A stretch of DNA of 64,000 nt from Qipengyuania citrea (GTDB taxonomy: Bacteria; Pseudomonadota; Alphaproteobacteria; Sphingomonadales; Sphingomonadaceae), in contig NZ_WTYG01000003.1 in the NCBI RefSeq assembly GCF_009828015.1, positions 310,001 through 374,000 of the forward strand. Direction: 5' to 3'. Below are positions 1 to 8,333 of this stretch, one piece after another. The notes beneath the pieces were generated by a model that was not told where the DNA came from, did not search any database, and saw only the letters and a list, made by a program, of their open reading frames with translations. Both the position numbers and the translations under genes were made by a program. How positions within the stretch are numbered: the stretch's first letter is position 1; every line of letters starts with the position of its first letter.

Positions 1-259
1 GGTTGCCATAGGTGATGGTGTAGCGCCCCTCGGGCGTGCGCTCGTCGCCCTGGAAACGCTTGTGGCCGACCGGCGCATCGCCATATTGCAGGCCCGTATA
101 GCGGCGGATCACGCGGTCGTCCTGATAGACCAGCAGCGTGCGCTCGGACTTGTCGATCAGGATGAAATCCGCCCGTTCCCCAGCCCGGGCCTGCTGCGCC
201 TGCAGCGGCACGGCGCACAGTGCACCGAGCGCTGCGAAAAAGGCGAGGAAAGCGCGCAT
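1..259 (-). CDS. L,D-transpeptidase family protein (partial, 3' end outside window)
   Basis: Only the first 86 codons are in the window; the gene runs off the left edge. The protein starts with a signal peptide (MRAFLAFFAALGALCAVPLQ, cleavage probably after AQA). It continues into the start of a YkuD-type fold with ILIDKSERTLLVYQDDRVI, then GDAPVGHKRFQGDERTPEG. Phrases of the kind 'KSxRxLxVY' and 'GDxRTPEG' are typical of the N-terminal half of L,D-transpeptidase catalytic domains, which cross-link peptidoglycan or attach proteins to it in the periplasm. The catalytic His/Cys motif would lie outside the window. The gene follows purA on the same strand after 29 bp, so it may be cotranscribed. 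The family assignment is good; the catalytic status cannot be judged from the fragment. Confidence 0.8.
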   Translation of the reverse strand, partial: MRAFLAFFAALGALCAVPLQAQQARAGERADFILIDKSERTLLVYQDDRVIRRYTGLQYGDAPVGHKRFQGDERTPEGRYTITYGN

Positions 260-288
260 TACGTAAGCATCCTAGCGCGGATTTCTCA

Positions 289-1578
289 TCAATCCATAAA
301 CGGATCGCGCATCAGGATCGTATCGTCGCGCTCGGGGCTGGTGGAAACCAGCGCCACCGGCGTTTCGATCAGTTCCTGCACGCGCTGGATGTATTTGACC
401 GCATTGGCGGGCAGGTCAGCATAGCTGCGCGCGCCCGCGGTCGATTCCTGCCAGCCTTCCATGCTTTCGTAAATCGGCTCGACAGCGGCCTGGTCGGCGG
501 CATGGCTGGGGAAATAGTCGTAGACATTGTTCCGCAACCGGTAGCCGGTGCAGATCTTCACCTCGTCGAGACCGTCGAGCACATCGATCTTGGTCAGCGC
601 GATGCCGGTCACGCCGCTGATTGCGCAGGTCTGGCGCACCAGCACGGCATCGAACCAGCCGACCCGGCGCTGGCGCCCGGTAACCGTACCGAATTCATGC
701 CCGCGCTCGCCGATGCCCTTGCCCACCTCGTCATCCAGCTCGGTCGGGAAGGGACCGCTGCCGACGCGGGTGGTGTAGGCCTTGACGATGCCCAGCACGA
801 AGCCGGTGGCGTTGGGGCCCAGCCCGCTGCCTGCCGCGGCCGTGCCACTGACCGTGTTCGAGCTGGTGACGAAGGGATAGGTCCCGTGGTCGATGTCGAG
901 CAGGACGCCCTGCGCGCCTTCGAACAGGATCTTGGCGCCCGCCTTGCGAACCTTCTTCAGCCGTTTCCACACCGGCTGCGCATATTTGAGCACGAAGGGC
1001 GCGATCTCGCGCAGTTCGGCGAGCAATTGCTCGCGGTCGACCGGCTCCTGCTCGAACCCAGCGCGCAGGGCATCGTGATGCGCGCACAGCCGGTCGAGCT
1101 GCGGTTCGAGCGCGTCGAGATGCGCCAGGTCGCATACGCGGATCGCGCGGCGGCCGACCTTGTCCTCGTAAGCCGGACCGATACCGCGCCCGGTGGTGCC
1201 GATCTTGCCCGATCCGGCGGCCGCTTCGCGCAGCCCGTCGAGATCGCGGTGGATCGGCAGGATCAGCGGGCAATTGTCCGCCACCGCGAGGTTGTCGTCA
1301 TTGATGGTGACGCCCTGCGCTTCGAGTTTCTCGATCTCGGCCTTGAGCGCCCACGGGTCGAGCACCACGCCATTTCCGATCACGCTGAGCGTGCCCGAAA
1401 CGATACCGCTGGGCAGCAGCGAGAGCTTGTAGGTGGTCCCGTCGATGACCAGTGTGTGGCCGGCATTGTGCCCGCCCTGGAAGCGCACCACGGCATCGGC
1501 GCGGCTGGCCAGCCAGTCGACGATCTTGCCCTTGCCCTCATCGCCCCATTGGGCGCCGATCACGGTGACGTTGGCCAT
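289..1578 (-). CDS. purA: Adenylosuccinate synthetase
   Basis: This 429-residue protein has the family's normal length. It carries the N-terminal nucleotide-binding loop [14 protein letters not shown], which includes the catalytic Asp, followed by GGHNAGHT with the catalytic His. Further family blocks are [13 protein letters not shown] and [20 protein letters not shown]. The enzyme condenses IMP with aspartate using GTP, the first committed step from IMP to AMP, in the cytoplasm. The start is the ATG immediately before [14 protein letters not shown], which matches family N-termini. In relatives purA commonly sits next to hisZ; here three plus-strand genes separate them. The L,D-transpeptidase gene follows on the same strand. 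The identification is essentially certain. Confidence 0.98.
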   Translation of the reverse strand: MANVTVIGAQWGDEGKGKIVDWLASRADAVVRFQGGHNAGHTLVIDGTTYKLSLLPSGIVSGTLSVIGNGVVLDPWALKAEIEKLEAQGVTINDDNLAVADNCPLILPIHRDLDGLREAAAGSGKIGTTGRGIGPAYEDKVGRRAIRVCDLAHLDALEPQLDRLCAHHDALRAGFEQEPVDREQLLAELREIAPFVLKYAQPVWKRLKKVRKAGAKILFEGAQGVLLDIDHGTYPFVTSSNTVSGTAAAGSGLGPNATGFVLGIVKAYTTRVGSGPFPTELDDEVGKGIGERGHEFGTVTGRQRRVGWFDAVLVRQTCAISGVTGIALTKIDVLDGLDEVKICTGYRLRNNVYDYFPSHAADQAAVEPIYESMEGWQESTAGARSYADLPANAVKYIQRVQELIETPVALVSTSPERDDTILMRDPFMD

Positions 1579-1703
1579 TCGATAGTTCTCGCAAATGTAA
1601 GGAAATCAAACGCCGCGGGCGTTAGGCTGATCTATGGCACGGGGCAAGGCGAATTGCCGGAAACATGCGCCGTCTGCACCATTGTATGGGCAAAGGAGAT
1701 TTC

Positions 1704-2522
1704 ATGACCGATTACCCCACGCTTTCGCTGAATGACGACCGCCAGATCCCGCAGCTCGGCTTCGGCACCTACAAGATCGACGAGGACGATGCACCCGAAG
1801 CGGTCAAGACCGCGCTCGATGTCGGCTACTGGCTGGTCGACACCGCGGCCATCTACCAGAACGAACGCGGCGTCGGCAAAGGTGTTGGCGACTGGTCCGA
1901 CATCTTCCTGCAGACCAAGATCTGGAACGAAAGCCAGGGCTACGAGCGGACCAAGAAGGCCGCCGACAAATGCCTCGAACGGTTGGGGCGCGACCATGTC
2001 GACATGCTGCTGATCCACTGGCCCTGCCCCGAAAAGAACCTGTTCGTGGAAACGTGGAAAGCGTTCATCGAACTGCGCGACGAAGGCAAGGCAAAGTCGA
2101 TCGGCGTATCGAACTTCCGCGAGGAGGACCTGCGCCGCATCATCGACGAAACCGGCGTCACGCCCGCGCTCAACCAGATCGAACTGCACCCCACCTTCCA
2201 GCAGCGCGAACTGCGCAAGCTGCACGACGAACTGGGCATCGTCACGCAGTGCTGGTCGCCGCTGGGCCAGGGCGCGGGGATCGAAAACGAGACCATTGCC
2301 GCCATCGCCGAGGAAACCGGCCAGCCTGCCAGCGCCGTGATCCTGCGCTGGCACATGCAGCATGGCCTGTGCCCGATCCCCAAGGCATCGAGCCGCGATC
2401 ACATCGAAGCCAATTTTGCAGCGCTCAAGTTCACCCTCACGGACAACCAGATGTCGCGCATCGACGCGCTTGACGATCCCGAAGGCCGGATCGGGCCCGA
2501 TCCGAGCGATTTCGAAGGGTAA
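1704..2522 (+). CDS. Aldo/keto reductase (2,5-diketogluconate reductase-like)
   Basis: This 272-residue NADPH-dependent oxidoreductase has the single TIM-barrel AKR domain. The signature elements are visible: GFGTYKI near the N-terminus, the catalytic Asp/Tyr region [10 protein letters not shown], the catalytic Lys in LQTKIWNE, the catalytic His in [15 protein letters not shown], and the C-terminal cofactor contact [11 protein letters not shown] chose the ATG at 1704 because AAAGGAG lies just upstream; an in-frame ATG at 1665 has no such site. The gene is divergent from purA and is the first of three closely packed plus-strand genes (AKR, trhO, GST). The physiological substrate cannot be read from the sequence; detoxification of aldehydes or ketones is the usual role of this subgroup. 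Confidence 0.9.
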   Translation: MTDYPTLSLNDDRQIPQLGFGTYKIDEDDAPEAVKTALDVGYWLVDTAAIYQNERGVGKGVGDWSDIFLQTKIWNESQGYERTKKAADKCLERLGRDHVDMLLIHWPCPEKNLFVETWKAFIELRDEGKAKSIGVSNFREEDLRRIIDETGVTPALNQIELHPTFQQRELRKLHDELGIVTQCWSPLGQGAGIENETIAAIAEETGQPASAVILRWHMQHGLCPIPKASSRDHIEANFAALKFTLTDNQMSRIDALDDPEGRIGPDPSDFEG

Positions 2523-2574
2523 TATCGGCGGGGTGCGCCACGGCGGCAAGGCTGCTAATGGCGCACCCGTGACC

Positions 2575-3525
2575 ATGACCGACGACCCCATCCGTATTGC
2601 CGCGCTGTACCAGTTTGCGCGTTTCGACGATCCGCGTGCGCTGCGCGCGCCGCTGCTTGCGGTATGCGAAGCGAACGCCGTGCGCGGAACTCTGCTGCTG
2701 GCGAAGGAAGGCATCAACGGCACGATCGCCGGAAGTGATAAGGGTGTCGAAGCGGCGCTCGACCATATCCGTGCACTGCCGGGCTGCGCCGAGATCGAGA
2801 TCAAGGAATCGCGCGCCGCGATCATGCCCTTCCACCGCACCAAGGTGCGGCGGAAGAAAGAGATCGTGACCATGGGCCAGCCCGATCTCGATCCGCTTGC
2901 AGGGGTCGGCACCTATGTCGCGCCCGAGGAGTGGAACGCGCTGATTTCGGATCCGGAGACGATCGTGATCGACACGCGCAACGATTACGAAGTGCAGATC
3001 GGCACCTTCGAAGGCGCGATCGACCCGCAAACCGCCAGCTTCGGCGAATTTCCCGAATGGTTTCGCGCCAAGCGCGCCGAACTGGAGGCCGAGGGGCGCA
3101 AACCCAGAATCGCCATGTTCTGCACCGGCGGGATTCGCTGCGAGAAATCGACCGCCTTCGCGCGCGCCGAGGGGGTGGACGAGGTCTATCATCTCAAGGG
3201 CGGCATCCTCAATTACCTGGAACACGTGCCCGAGCAGGACAGCCTGTGGCGCGGCGAATGCTTCGTCTTCGACGAACGGGTCAGCGTCGGCCACGGACTG
3301 GCGGCGGGCACCCACGGCCTGTGCCGCGCCTGCCGCAGGCCGCTGAGCGAAGCCGACATGGCGCATGACCATTTCAGGGAGGGCGTGTCCTGCCCGCGTT
3401 GTTATGACGAGCGCAGCGACGAGCAGCGCGCGCGTTATGCCGAGCGCAACCGTCAGGCGCGGCTCGCACGCGAACGCGGCGAAGAACACATCGGCCGGCG
3501 CGACGAAGCAGAGCGCGATGGCTGA
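2575..3525 (+). CDS. trhO: Oxygen-dependent tRNA uridine(34) hydroxylase TrhO (rhodanese domain)
   Basis: This 316-residue protein has the TrhO/YceA architecture. An N-terminal acylphosphatase-like part contains [15 protein letters not shown] and [17 protein letters not shown] rhodanese domain follows with [15 protein letters not shown] and the active-site loop [12 protein letters not shown]; the first Cys of CTGGIRC is the expected catalytic residue. A cysteine-rich tail ([16 protein letters not shown]) completes it. The family installs 5-hydroxyuridine at position 34 of tRNAs. ATG at 2575 and an in-frame GTG at 2569 are both possible starts. The 3' end overlaps the GST gene by 8 bp, implying translational coupling. 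The tail pairs two CxxC elements and looks like a metal-binding site. Confidence 0.92.
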   Translation: MTDDPIRIAALYQFARFDDPRALRAPLLAVCEANAVRGTLLLAKEGINGTIAGSDKGVEAALDHIRALPGCAEIEIKESRAAIMPFHRTKVRRKKEIVTMGQPDLDPLAGVGTYVAPEEWNALISDPETIVIDTRNDYEVQIGTFEGAIDPQTASFGEFPEWFRAKRAELEAEGRKPRIAMFCTGGIRCEKSTAFARAEGVDEVYHLKGGILNYLEHVPEQDSLWRGECFVFDERVSVGHGLAAGTHGLCRACRRPLSEADMAHDHFREGVSCPRCYDERSDEQRARYAERNRQARLARERGEEHIGRRDEAERDG

Positions 3526-4123
3526 ACCGGTCCTCTACAGCTTTCGCCGCTGCCCCTATGCCATGCGCGCGCGCATGGCGCTGCGGATCGGCGGGGCATC
3601 CTACGAACACCGCGAGGTCGTCCTGCGCGACAAGCCGGCGGAAATGCTCGAGGTGTCGCCCAAGGGCACGGTGCCGGTGCTGGTTGCCGGACCGGGCGAG
3701 GTGATCGAGGAAAGCCGCGACATCATGCGCTGGGCGCTGGCGCGCAGCGATCCCGAAGGCTGGCTCGAGCGCGACGATCCGGAGTTGATCGAAACCAATG
3801 ACGGGCCGTTCAAGCACCATCTCGACCGCTACAAATACGCCACCCGGTACGACGATGTCGATCCGGCGCAGCATCGCACGGCGGCGCTGGACATCCTGCG
3901 CAGGCTGGACGAGCGGCTTTCGCAGTCAGCCTATCTGCGGGGCGAGACGCGCGGCTTTGCCGACATCGCGATATTTCCCTTCATCCGCCAGTTCGCCAAC
4001 GCCGACCACGACTGGTTCGACGCCCAGCCGCTGCCCCACCTCCAGGCCTGGCTGGCTGGGCTCGTCGGATCCGAACTGTTTACGGGCATCATGGCCAAGC
4101 ACGCCCAATGGAAGGCCGCCTAG
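3518..4123 (+). CDS. Glutathione S-transferase family protein
   Basis: This 201-residue protein opens with a thioredoxin-fold GST N-terminal domain containing [16 protein letters not shown]. The CPYAMR motif is a Cys-type active site, as in omega/DHAR-like enzymes and the glutaredoxin-2 group, rather than the classical Tyr or Ser. The [10 protein letters not shown] cis-Pro element and EESRDIMRW, which binds the glutathione gamma-glutamyl group, follow. The C-terminal helical domain includes the folding motif [14 protein letters not shown]. The start is the ATG that overlaps the last codons of trhO. The stop codon TAG lies within the CTAG it shares with the convergent hisZ. The likely role is a glutathione-dependent thiol transferase or reductase; the substrate is unknown. 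Confidence 0.9.
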   Translation: MAEPVLYSFRRCPYAMRARMALRIGGASYEHREVVLRDKPAEMLEVSPKGTVPVLVAGPGEVIEESRDIMRWALARSDPEGWLERDDPELIETNDGPFKHHLDRYKYATRYDDVDPAQHRTAALDILRRLDERLSQSAYLRGETRGFADIAIFPFIRQFANADHDWFDAQPLPHLQAWLAGLVGSELFTGIMAKHAQWKAA

Positions 4124-5232
4124 AGCGGTTTGACGTCGCTTTCGTCGAGGACGTGCGAGCAGCCGAGCGCGCGCGGATCGTCGCTGGCCGACACTGCCGC
4201 CACCGTGCGCCAGCCGATGGCGCGCAGCCGTGCTGCATTGGCGCGGTCATGGCCCAGCGGCAGGAACAGCGTCTCGCGCCGGTCGGCATTCGCCGCGCCA
4301 AGCGCATCGAGCAACGGGTCCATGTAGAGCGAGAAGCCGGTGGCGGCCTCGTCGCTGCCCTTGATCGTATAGGTCCCGCCGCGGCCCAGCGCGCGCCGCG
4401 CGCCTTCGCCGTACAGCGTGAAGCCGAACCAGCTCTGGTATTCGAACCCGTGGCGTTCGGTCGGGTCGAGCGTAACCCGCGCGCGGTCGCCGATCGTCGC
4501 GGCGATTTCGCGCAAGCCGGCAATCCGGCTGGCAAGCGCGCCGCCCGCATCGATCGCGGCCAGCTTGGCAATCGCCGTGTCGAAAGGCCCGGTGGCGTAA
4601 AGCAGCGGAAGATAGGCTTCGCCGCCCGCATCGCGCAGGCCGCCGGCATCCTTGGTGTCGAGCTCGCGCCGGACCGCGTCGCGCTGCTCCGCACCGAGCG
4701 GCATGGCTTCTTGCGCCAGCGTATCGACGACGTCGGGGAGCGTGAAATCGATCGAGATATTGGTCACGCCCGCGGCGCTGAGCGCGTCGATCGCCACAGA
4801 AACCGCTTCGCTGGCGGCAGCCACGCTGTCGGTGCCGATGAGTTCGGCGCCCATCTGTAGGCGCTGGCGCGCGGGATCGAGCTGGTCGGCGCTGAGCAAC
4901 GCGACATCGCCGGCATAGCACAACCGCAGCGGACGCGGGGCAGCCGCCATGACGGTCGCGGCGATGCGGCCCACCTGCACCGTGATGTCGCTCCGCAGCG
5001 CCAGCGTGCGCAGGCTGTCGGGATCGGTGAAGCGGATCATCCGCCGCGTGGCGACGCCGTCCATCCGCCCGGCCAGCGAATGCTCGAACTCGACGAGCGG
5101 GGGCCGCACACGGTCGTAGCCATGCGCATCCATCGCGTCGAGCACGGCGCGCATGGAGGTGGTCATCGTGCGCGCCCGCTCGGGCAGCGCGTCTTCGAGG
5201 CCGACGGGCAGGAGGTCGTCTTGGGTAGTCAT
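4120..5232 (-). CDS. hisZ: ATP phosphoribosyltransferase regulatory subunit
   Basis: This 370-residue protein is a class II histidyl-tRNA synthetase paralogue. It has the motif-1-like stretch GYDRVRPPLVEFEHSLAG and the motif-2-like IRFTDPDSL followed by LRSDITVQVGRIAAT. It lacks the C-terminal anticodon-binding domain of HisS, as expected for HisZ. HisZ forms a complex with the short form of HisG and confers catalysis and histidine feedback control on the first step of histidine synthesis; hisG is not in the window. It follows serA on the same strand after 28 bp and could belong to a serC-serA-hisZ transcript. Its last four bases, CTAG, are shared with the stop of the convergent GST gene. Confidence 0.93.
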   Translation of the reverse strand: MTTQDDLLPVGLEDALPERARTMTTSMRAVLDAMDAHGYDRVRPPLVEFEHSLAGRMDGVATRRMIRFTDPDSLRTLALRSDITVQVGRIAATVMAAAPRPLRLCYAGDVALLSADQLDPARQRLQMGAELIGTDSVAAASEAVSVAIDALSAAGVTNISIDFTLPDVVDTLAQEAMPLGAEQRDAVRRELDTKDAGGLRDAGGEAYLPLLYATGPFDTAIAKLAAIDAGGALASRIAGLREIAATIGDRARVTLDPTERHGFEYQSWFGFTLYGEGARRALGRGGTYTIKGSDEAATGFSLYMDPLLDALGAANADRRETLFLPLGHDRANAARLRAIGWRTVAAVSASDDPRALGCSHVLDESDVKPL

Positions 5233-5260
5233 GATGACGCGCCCCCTGCCCTATCGTTTG

Positions 5261-6844
5261 TCAGAATGCCAGCGGCATCACGACCTTGACGCCTTCCAGC
5301 GCGCAGGCCTGCTCGACCACTTCGGGCGGAATCGGCGCATCGACGCTGAGCAGCACGGTGGCTTCGCCCCCGGCCTGCCGCCGTCCGAGGTGGAAGGTGC
5401 CGATATTGATGCCCGACTGCCCGAGCAACGAACCGATCCGGCCGATGAAACCGGGCGCATCTTCGTTGACGATATAGAGCATGTGGCCGTCGAGTTCGGC
5501 CTCGATCCGCACGCCGAACAGCTCGACCAGCCGCGGGGCATCGGCTCCGAACAGCGTGCCCGCCACCGAACGGTCGCCCTGGTCGGTGCCCACCGTCACG
5601 CGGATCAGCGTGTTGTAGACGCCTTCCTTCTCGTGGCGGATCGAGCGGATGTCGAGCCCGCGTTCCTTCGCCAGATAGGGCGCGTTGACCATGTTCACCG
5701 TGTCCGAATACTGGCGCATCAGCCCGGCCAGCACCGCGCCTTCGATCGGCTTGCCCGACAGTTCGGCTGCCGCGCCTTCGCGCTCGATCGAAATCTTGGT
5801 CAGATTGCCATGCGCCAGCTGGCCCACCAGGCTGCCGAGGTCTTCGGCCAGACCCATATAGGGGCGCAGCTTGGGTGCTTCCTCGGCGCTGAGGCTGGGC
5901 ATGTTGAGCGCATTGGTGACGCCGCCGCTGACGAGATAATCCGCCATCTGTTCGGCCACCTGCAGCGCGACATTGACCTGCGCTTCGGTGGTGCTGGCAC
6001 CGAGGTGCGGCGTACACACGAAGTTGGGCTTGCCGAACAGTGGGCTGTCCTTGGCCGGTTCGCTCTGGAACACGTCGAGCGCGGCCCCGGCAACCTGCCC
6101 GCTGTCGAGCGCATCGGCCAGCGCCGCCTCGTCGATCAGGCCACCGCGCGCACAGTTGACGATCCGCACGCCCTGCTTGGCCTTGGCGAGGTTTTCCGCC
6201 GACAGGATATTGCGCGTCTCGTCGGTCAGCGGCGTGTGGAGCGTGATGAAATCCGCCTTGGCCAGCAGCGTGTCGAGATCGGCTTTCTCGACCCCGATTT
6301 CGACCGCGCGTTCCTCGGTCAGGAAGGGATCGTAGGCGACGACCTTCATGCGCAGGCCCAGCGCGCGGCTGGCGACGATGCTGCCGATATTGCCCGCGCC
6401 AATCAGACCGAGCGTCTTGCCGGTCACTTCGACACCCATAAAGTCGTTCTTGGGCCATTCGCCCGCCTGCGTGCGGACATTGGCGGCGGGGATCTGCCGC
6501 GCCAGCGCGAACATCATCGCGATGGCGTGTTCGGCCGTGGTGATCGAATTGCCGAACGGCGTGTTCATCACCACCACGCCCTTGCCGCTGGCGTAGGGGA
6601 TATCGACATTGTCGACGCCGATACCGGCGCGGCCAATGACCTTGAGATTGGTCGCCGCATCGAGGATTTCGGGCGTGACCTTGGTCGCGCTGCGGATGGC
6701 GAGGCCATCGTACCGGCCGATCACCGCCTTGAGTTCATCGGGCGTCATGCCCGGTTTCACGTCGACATCGCAGCCGCGCTCTTCGAAAATGCGCGCGGCG
6801 TTCGGGTCCATCTTGTCCGAAATAAGGACTTTGGGTTTGTTCAT
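5261..6844 (-). CDS. serA: D-3-phosphoglycerate dehydrogenase (long form with ACT domain)
   Basis: This 527-residue enzyme oxidises 3-phosphoglycerate to 3-phosphohydroxypyruvate, the entry step of serine synthesis. It has the two-part catalytic core with the NAD-binding motif GLIGAGNIGSIVA (about residues 145-157), the substrate Arg region NCARGGLIDE, and HLGASTTEAQ with the catalytic His. An intervening ASB domain and a C-terminal ACT domain (GTFHLGRRQAGGEATVLLSV) complete the type 1 layout that allows serine inhibition. I chose the ATG at 6844, in front of NKPKVLISDKMD. An upstream in-frame ATG at 6940 would add 32 residues translated from a palindromic repeat and is unlikely. serC lies upstream with the repeat between them. 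Confidence 0.97.
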   Translation of the reverse strand: MNKPKVLISDKMDPNAARIFEERGCDVDVKPGMTPDELKAVIGRYDGLAIRSATKVTPEILDAATNLKVIGRAGIGVDNVDIPYASGKGVVVMNTPFGNSITTAEHAIAMMFALARQIPAANVRTQAGEWPKNDFMGVEVTGKTLGLIGAGNIGSIVASRALGLRMKVVAYDPFLTEERAVEIGVEKADLDTLLAKADFITLHTPLTDETRNILSAENLAKAKQGVRIVNCARGGLIDEAALADALDSGQVAGAALDVFQSEPAKDSPLFGKPNFVCTPHLGASTTEAQVNVALQVAEQMADYLVSGGVTNALNMPSLSAEEAPKLRPYMGLAEDLGSLVGQLAHGNLTKISIEREGAAAELSGKPIEGAVLAGLMRQYSDTVNMVNAPYLAKERGLDIRSIRHEKEGVYNTLIRVTVGTDQGDRSVAGTLFGADAPRLVELFGVRIEAELDGHMLYIVNEDAPGFIGRIGSLLGQSGINIGTFHLGRRQAGGEATVLLSVDAPIPPEVVEQACALEGVKVVMPLAF

Positions 6845-6855
6845 GATTTTTCTCT

Positions 6856-6935
6856 CGTCATCCCAGCGAAAGCTGGGATCGCTTTCGATTTGGTCGGAGC
6901 GAGCGGATAGCGGTCCCAGCTTTCGCTGGGACGAC
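6856..6935. repeat. Pair of inverted hairpin repeats between serC and serA
   Basis: Two copies of a short palindrome face each other. On the plus strand the first reads TCCCAGC-GAAA-GCTGGGA (6861-6878), preceded by CGTCA. The second reads TCCCAGC-TTTC-GCTGGGA (6914-6931), followed by CGACG. Each copy is a 7-bp perfect stem with a four-base loop; the first has a GNRA tetraloop on the plus strand and the second has it on the minus strand. The layout resembles dispersed intergenic palindromes (REP/BIME-like) common in alphaproteobacteria. No other copy was noticed in this window. In the serC-serA transcript it would form two hairpins that could stabilise the serC mRNA or attenuate serA. Confidence 0.75.
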
Positions 6936-6940
6936 GCCAA

Positions 6941-8098
6941 TTATGCCGCTTTCACCTGTTCGTAGGCCCACTCGATCCACGGCAGGAGACGCTTGAGGTC
7001 TTCCTGCTCGACCGTGCCGCCGCACCAGATGCGCAAGGACGGCGGGGCGTCGCGATAGCCGTTGAAATCATAGCCGACGTCGCGGTCCTCGAGCAGCTTG
7101 ACGATCTTCTTCGGCACCGCTGCCTTCTCGTCATCGGGTAGCTGATCGTACCACTCGCCCTGGAAGACGAAGCACACGCCGGTGTTGGTCCGCTTGGCCG
7201 GGTCGGCGACCATGTTGCGCAGCCAGGGGGTCGCCTCGATCCAGTCGAGCACGATCTTGGCATTGGCATCGGCGCGTTCGAACATCGCCTTGCGCCCGCC
7301 CATCGCCTGCGCCCATTCGAGCGCGTCGATATAGTCTTCGGTCGCCAGCAGCGAGGGTGTGTTGATCGTCGCGCCCTCGAATATGCCGGTGTTGATCTTG
7401 CCGCCCTTCTTGAGGCGGAAGAGCTTGGGCAGCGGCCATTCGGGGTCGTATTCCTCGATCCGCTGCACCGCCTTGGGGCTGAGGATGAGCATGCCGTGCT
7501 GCGCTTCGCTGCCCATCACCTTCTGCCAGCTGTAGGTCGTGGCATCGAGCTTGGCCCAGTCCATCTCCATCGCGAAAACGGCGCTGGTGGCATCGTTGAT
7601 CGTCACGCCTTCGCGGCCCGGGGCCAGCCAGTCGGTGTTCGGGATCTTGGCGCCCGAAGTGGTGCCGTTCCAGGTGAAGACGACGTCGTTGTCCTGCGGG
7701 ATGCTCGCCAGATCGGGGATTTCGCCGTAATCGGCGTCCATGACCGTAAGTTGCGGCAGCTTGAGCTGCTTGACCGCGTCCTGGATCCAGACATTGCCGA
7801 AGCTTTCCCATGCCGCGACGGTCGCCGGGCGATCGGGGCGCAGCATGGTCCACATCGCGCATTCGAGCGCGCCGGTATCCGAGGCCGGCATGATGCCGAC
7901 GAGGTAATCCTCGGGCACGCCGAGCATTTCCTTCGACAGGTCGATGGCATATTTCAGCCGCGACTTGCCGAGCGCGCTGCGATGCGAGCGCCCGAGCGAT
8001 TCGGTTTTGAGATTGGCGGCAGACCAGCCCTTGTGTTTGACGGTCGGTCCGGACGAAAAGAAAGGGCGCTCGGGTTTGAGCGTAGGTTCGGCAGTCAT
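6941..8098 (-). CDS. serC: Phosphoserine aminotransferase
   Basis: This 385-residue PLP enzyme belongs to the alphaproteobacterial type of SerC. It begins with PFFSSGPTVKHKGWSAANL and has GIMPASDTGALECAMW, the PLP-contacting FTWNGTTSGAKIPNT, and SWQKVMGSEAQHGML with the Schiff-base Lys. It converts 3-phosphohydroxypyruvate and glutamate to phosphoserine, the second step of serine synthesis. The start is the ATG at 8098, six bases after AAGGAGAG. An upstream in-frame start near 8356 is not supported. It sits directly upstream of serA on the same strand, so the two genes form a serine operon. The leader can fold so as to mask the ribosome-binding site (separate entry). Confidence 0.96.
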   Translation of the reverse strand: MTAEPTLKPERPFFSSGPTVKHKGWSAANLKTESLGRSHRSALGKSRLKYAIDLSKEMLGVPEDYLVGIMPASDTGALECAMWTMLRPDRPATVAAWESFGNVWIQDAVKQLKLPQLTVMDADYGEIPDLASIPQDNDVVFTWNGTTSGAKIPNTDWLAPGREGVTINDATSAVFAMEMDWAKLDATTYSWQKVMGSEAQHGMLILSPKAVQRIEEYDPEWPLPKLFRLKKGGKINTGIFEGATINTPSLLATEDYIDALEWAQAMGGRKAMFERADANAKIVLDWIEATPWLRNMVADPAKRTNTGVCFVFQGEWYDQLPDDEKAAVPKKIVKLLEDRDVGYDFNGYRDAPPSLRIWCGGTVEQEDLKRLLPWIEWAYEQVKAA

Positions 8099-8103
8099 GT
8101 ATT

Positions 8104-8152
8104 CTCTCCTTGCAGAGAGCTCGCGCGGCGTTGGGACCGCGTGGCCCGCCGC
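8104..8152 (-). promoter_or_regulatory. Structured serC 5' leader with SD-sequestering hairpin
   Basis: On the transcribed minus strand the leader contains two tandem hairpins. The first pairs GCGGCG (8152-8147) with CGCCGC (8130-8125) around a 16-nt loop. The second pairs CTCTC (8119-8115) with GAGAG (8108-8104), and the right arm is part of the Shine-Dalgarno AAGGAGAG six bases before the serC ATG. A conserved serC leader RNA of unknown mechanism has been described in Alphaproteobacteria. This arrangement would fit such an element, but I could not compare it with a covariance model. Control of translation initiation is an inference from the overlap. Confidence 0.4.
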
Positions 8153-8333
8153 CCGCACTAATGTTGCGCCGCAGCGAGTCAATGTGAAATACCGGTAGTG
8201 CGATAAAGTGCAGCTACGACACGACAGGCGACAGCCGCGAAGGCATGATCGTGGAATGCGAAAAATCCCTGCGGTTACAATCACGCTGCAAGCCGATGGA
8301 CGGCATCGGCCATCTTCCCTAAAGCGCCGCGCA

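Noticed and set aside
220-1707. A 495-codon plus-strand reading frame opposite purA
   Set aside because: It is the antisense shadow of a highly conserved gene. High-GC codon use opens this frame and the translated protein has no family features.
5153-6910. A 585-codon plus-strand frame opposite serA
   Set aside because: Same reason: serA on the minus strand has all catalytic motifs, and the plus frame even runs into the palindromic repeat.
6856-6935. The hairpin pair as an ordinary transcription terminator after serC
   Set aside because: Neither hairpin is followed by a T-run in the reading direction, and serA continues on the same strand.
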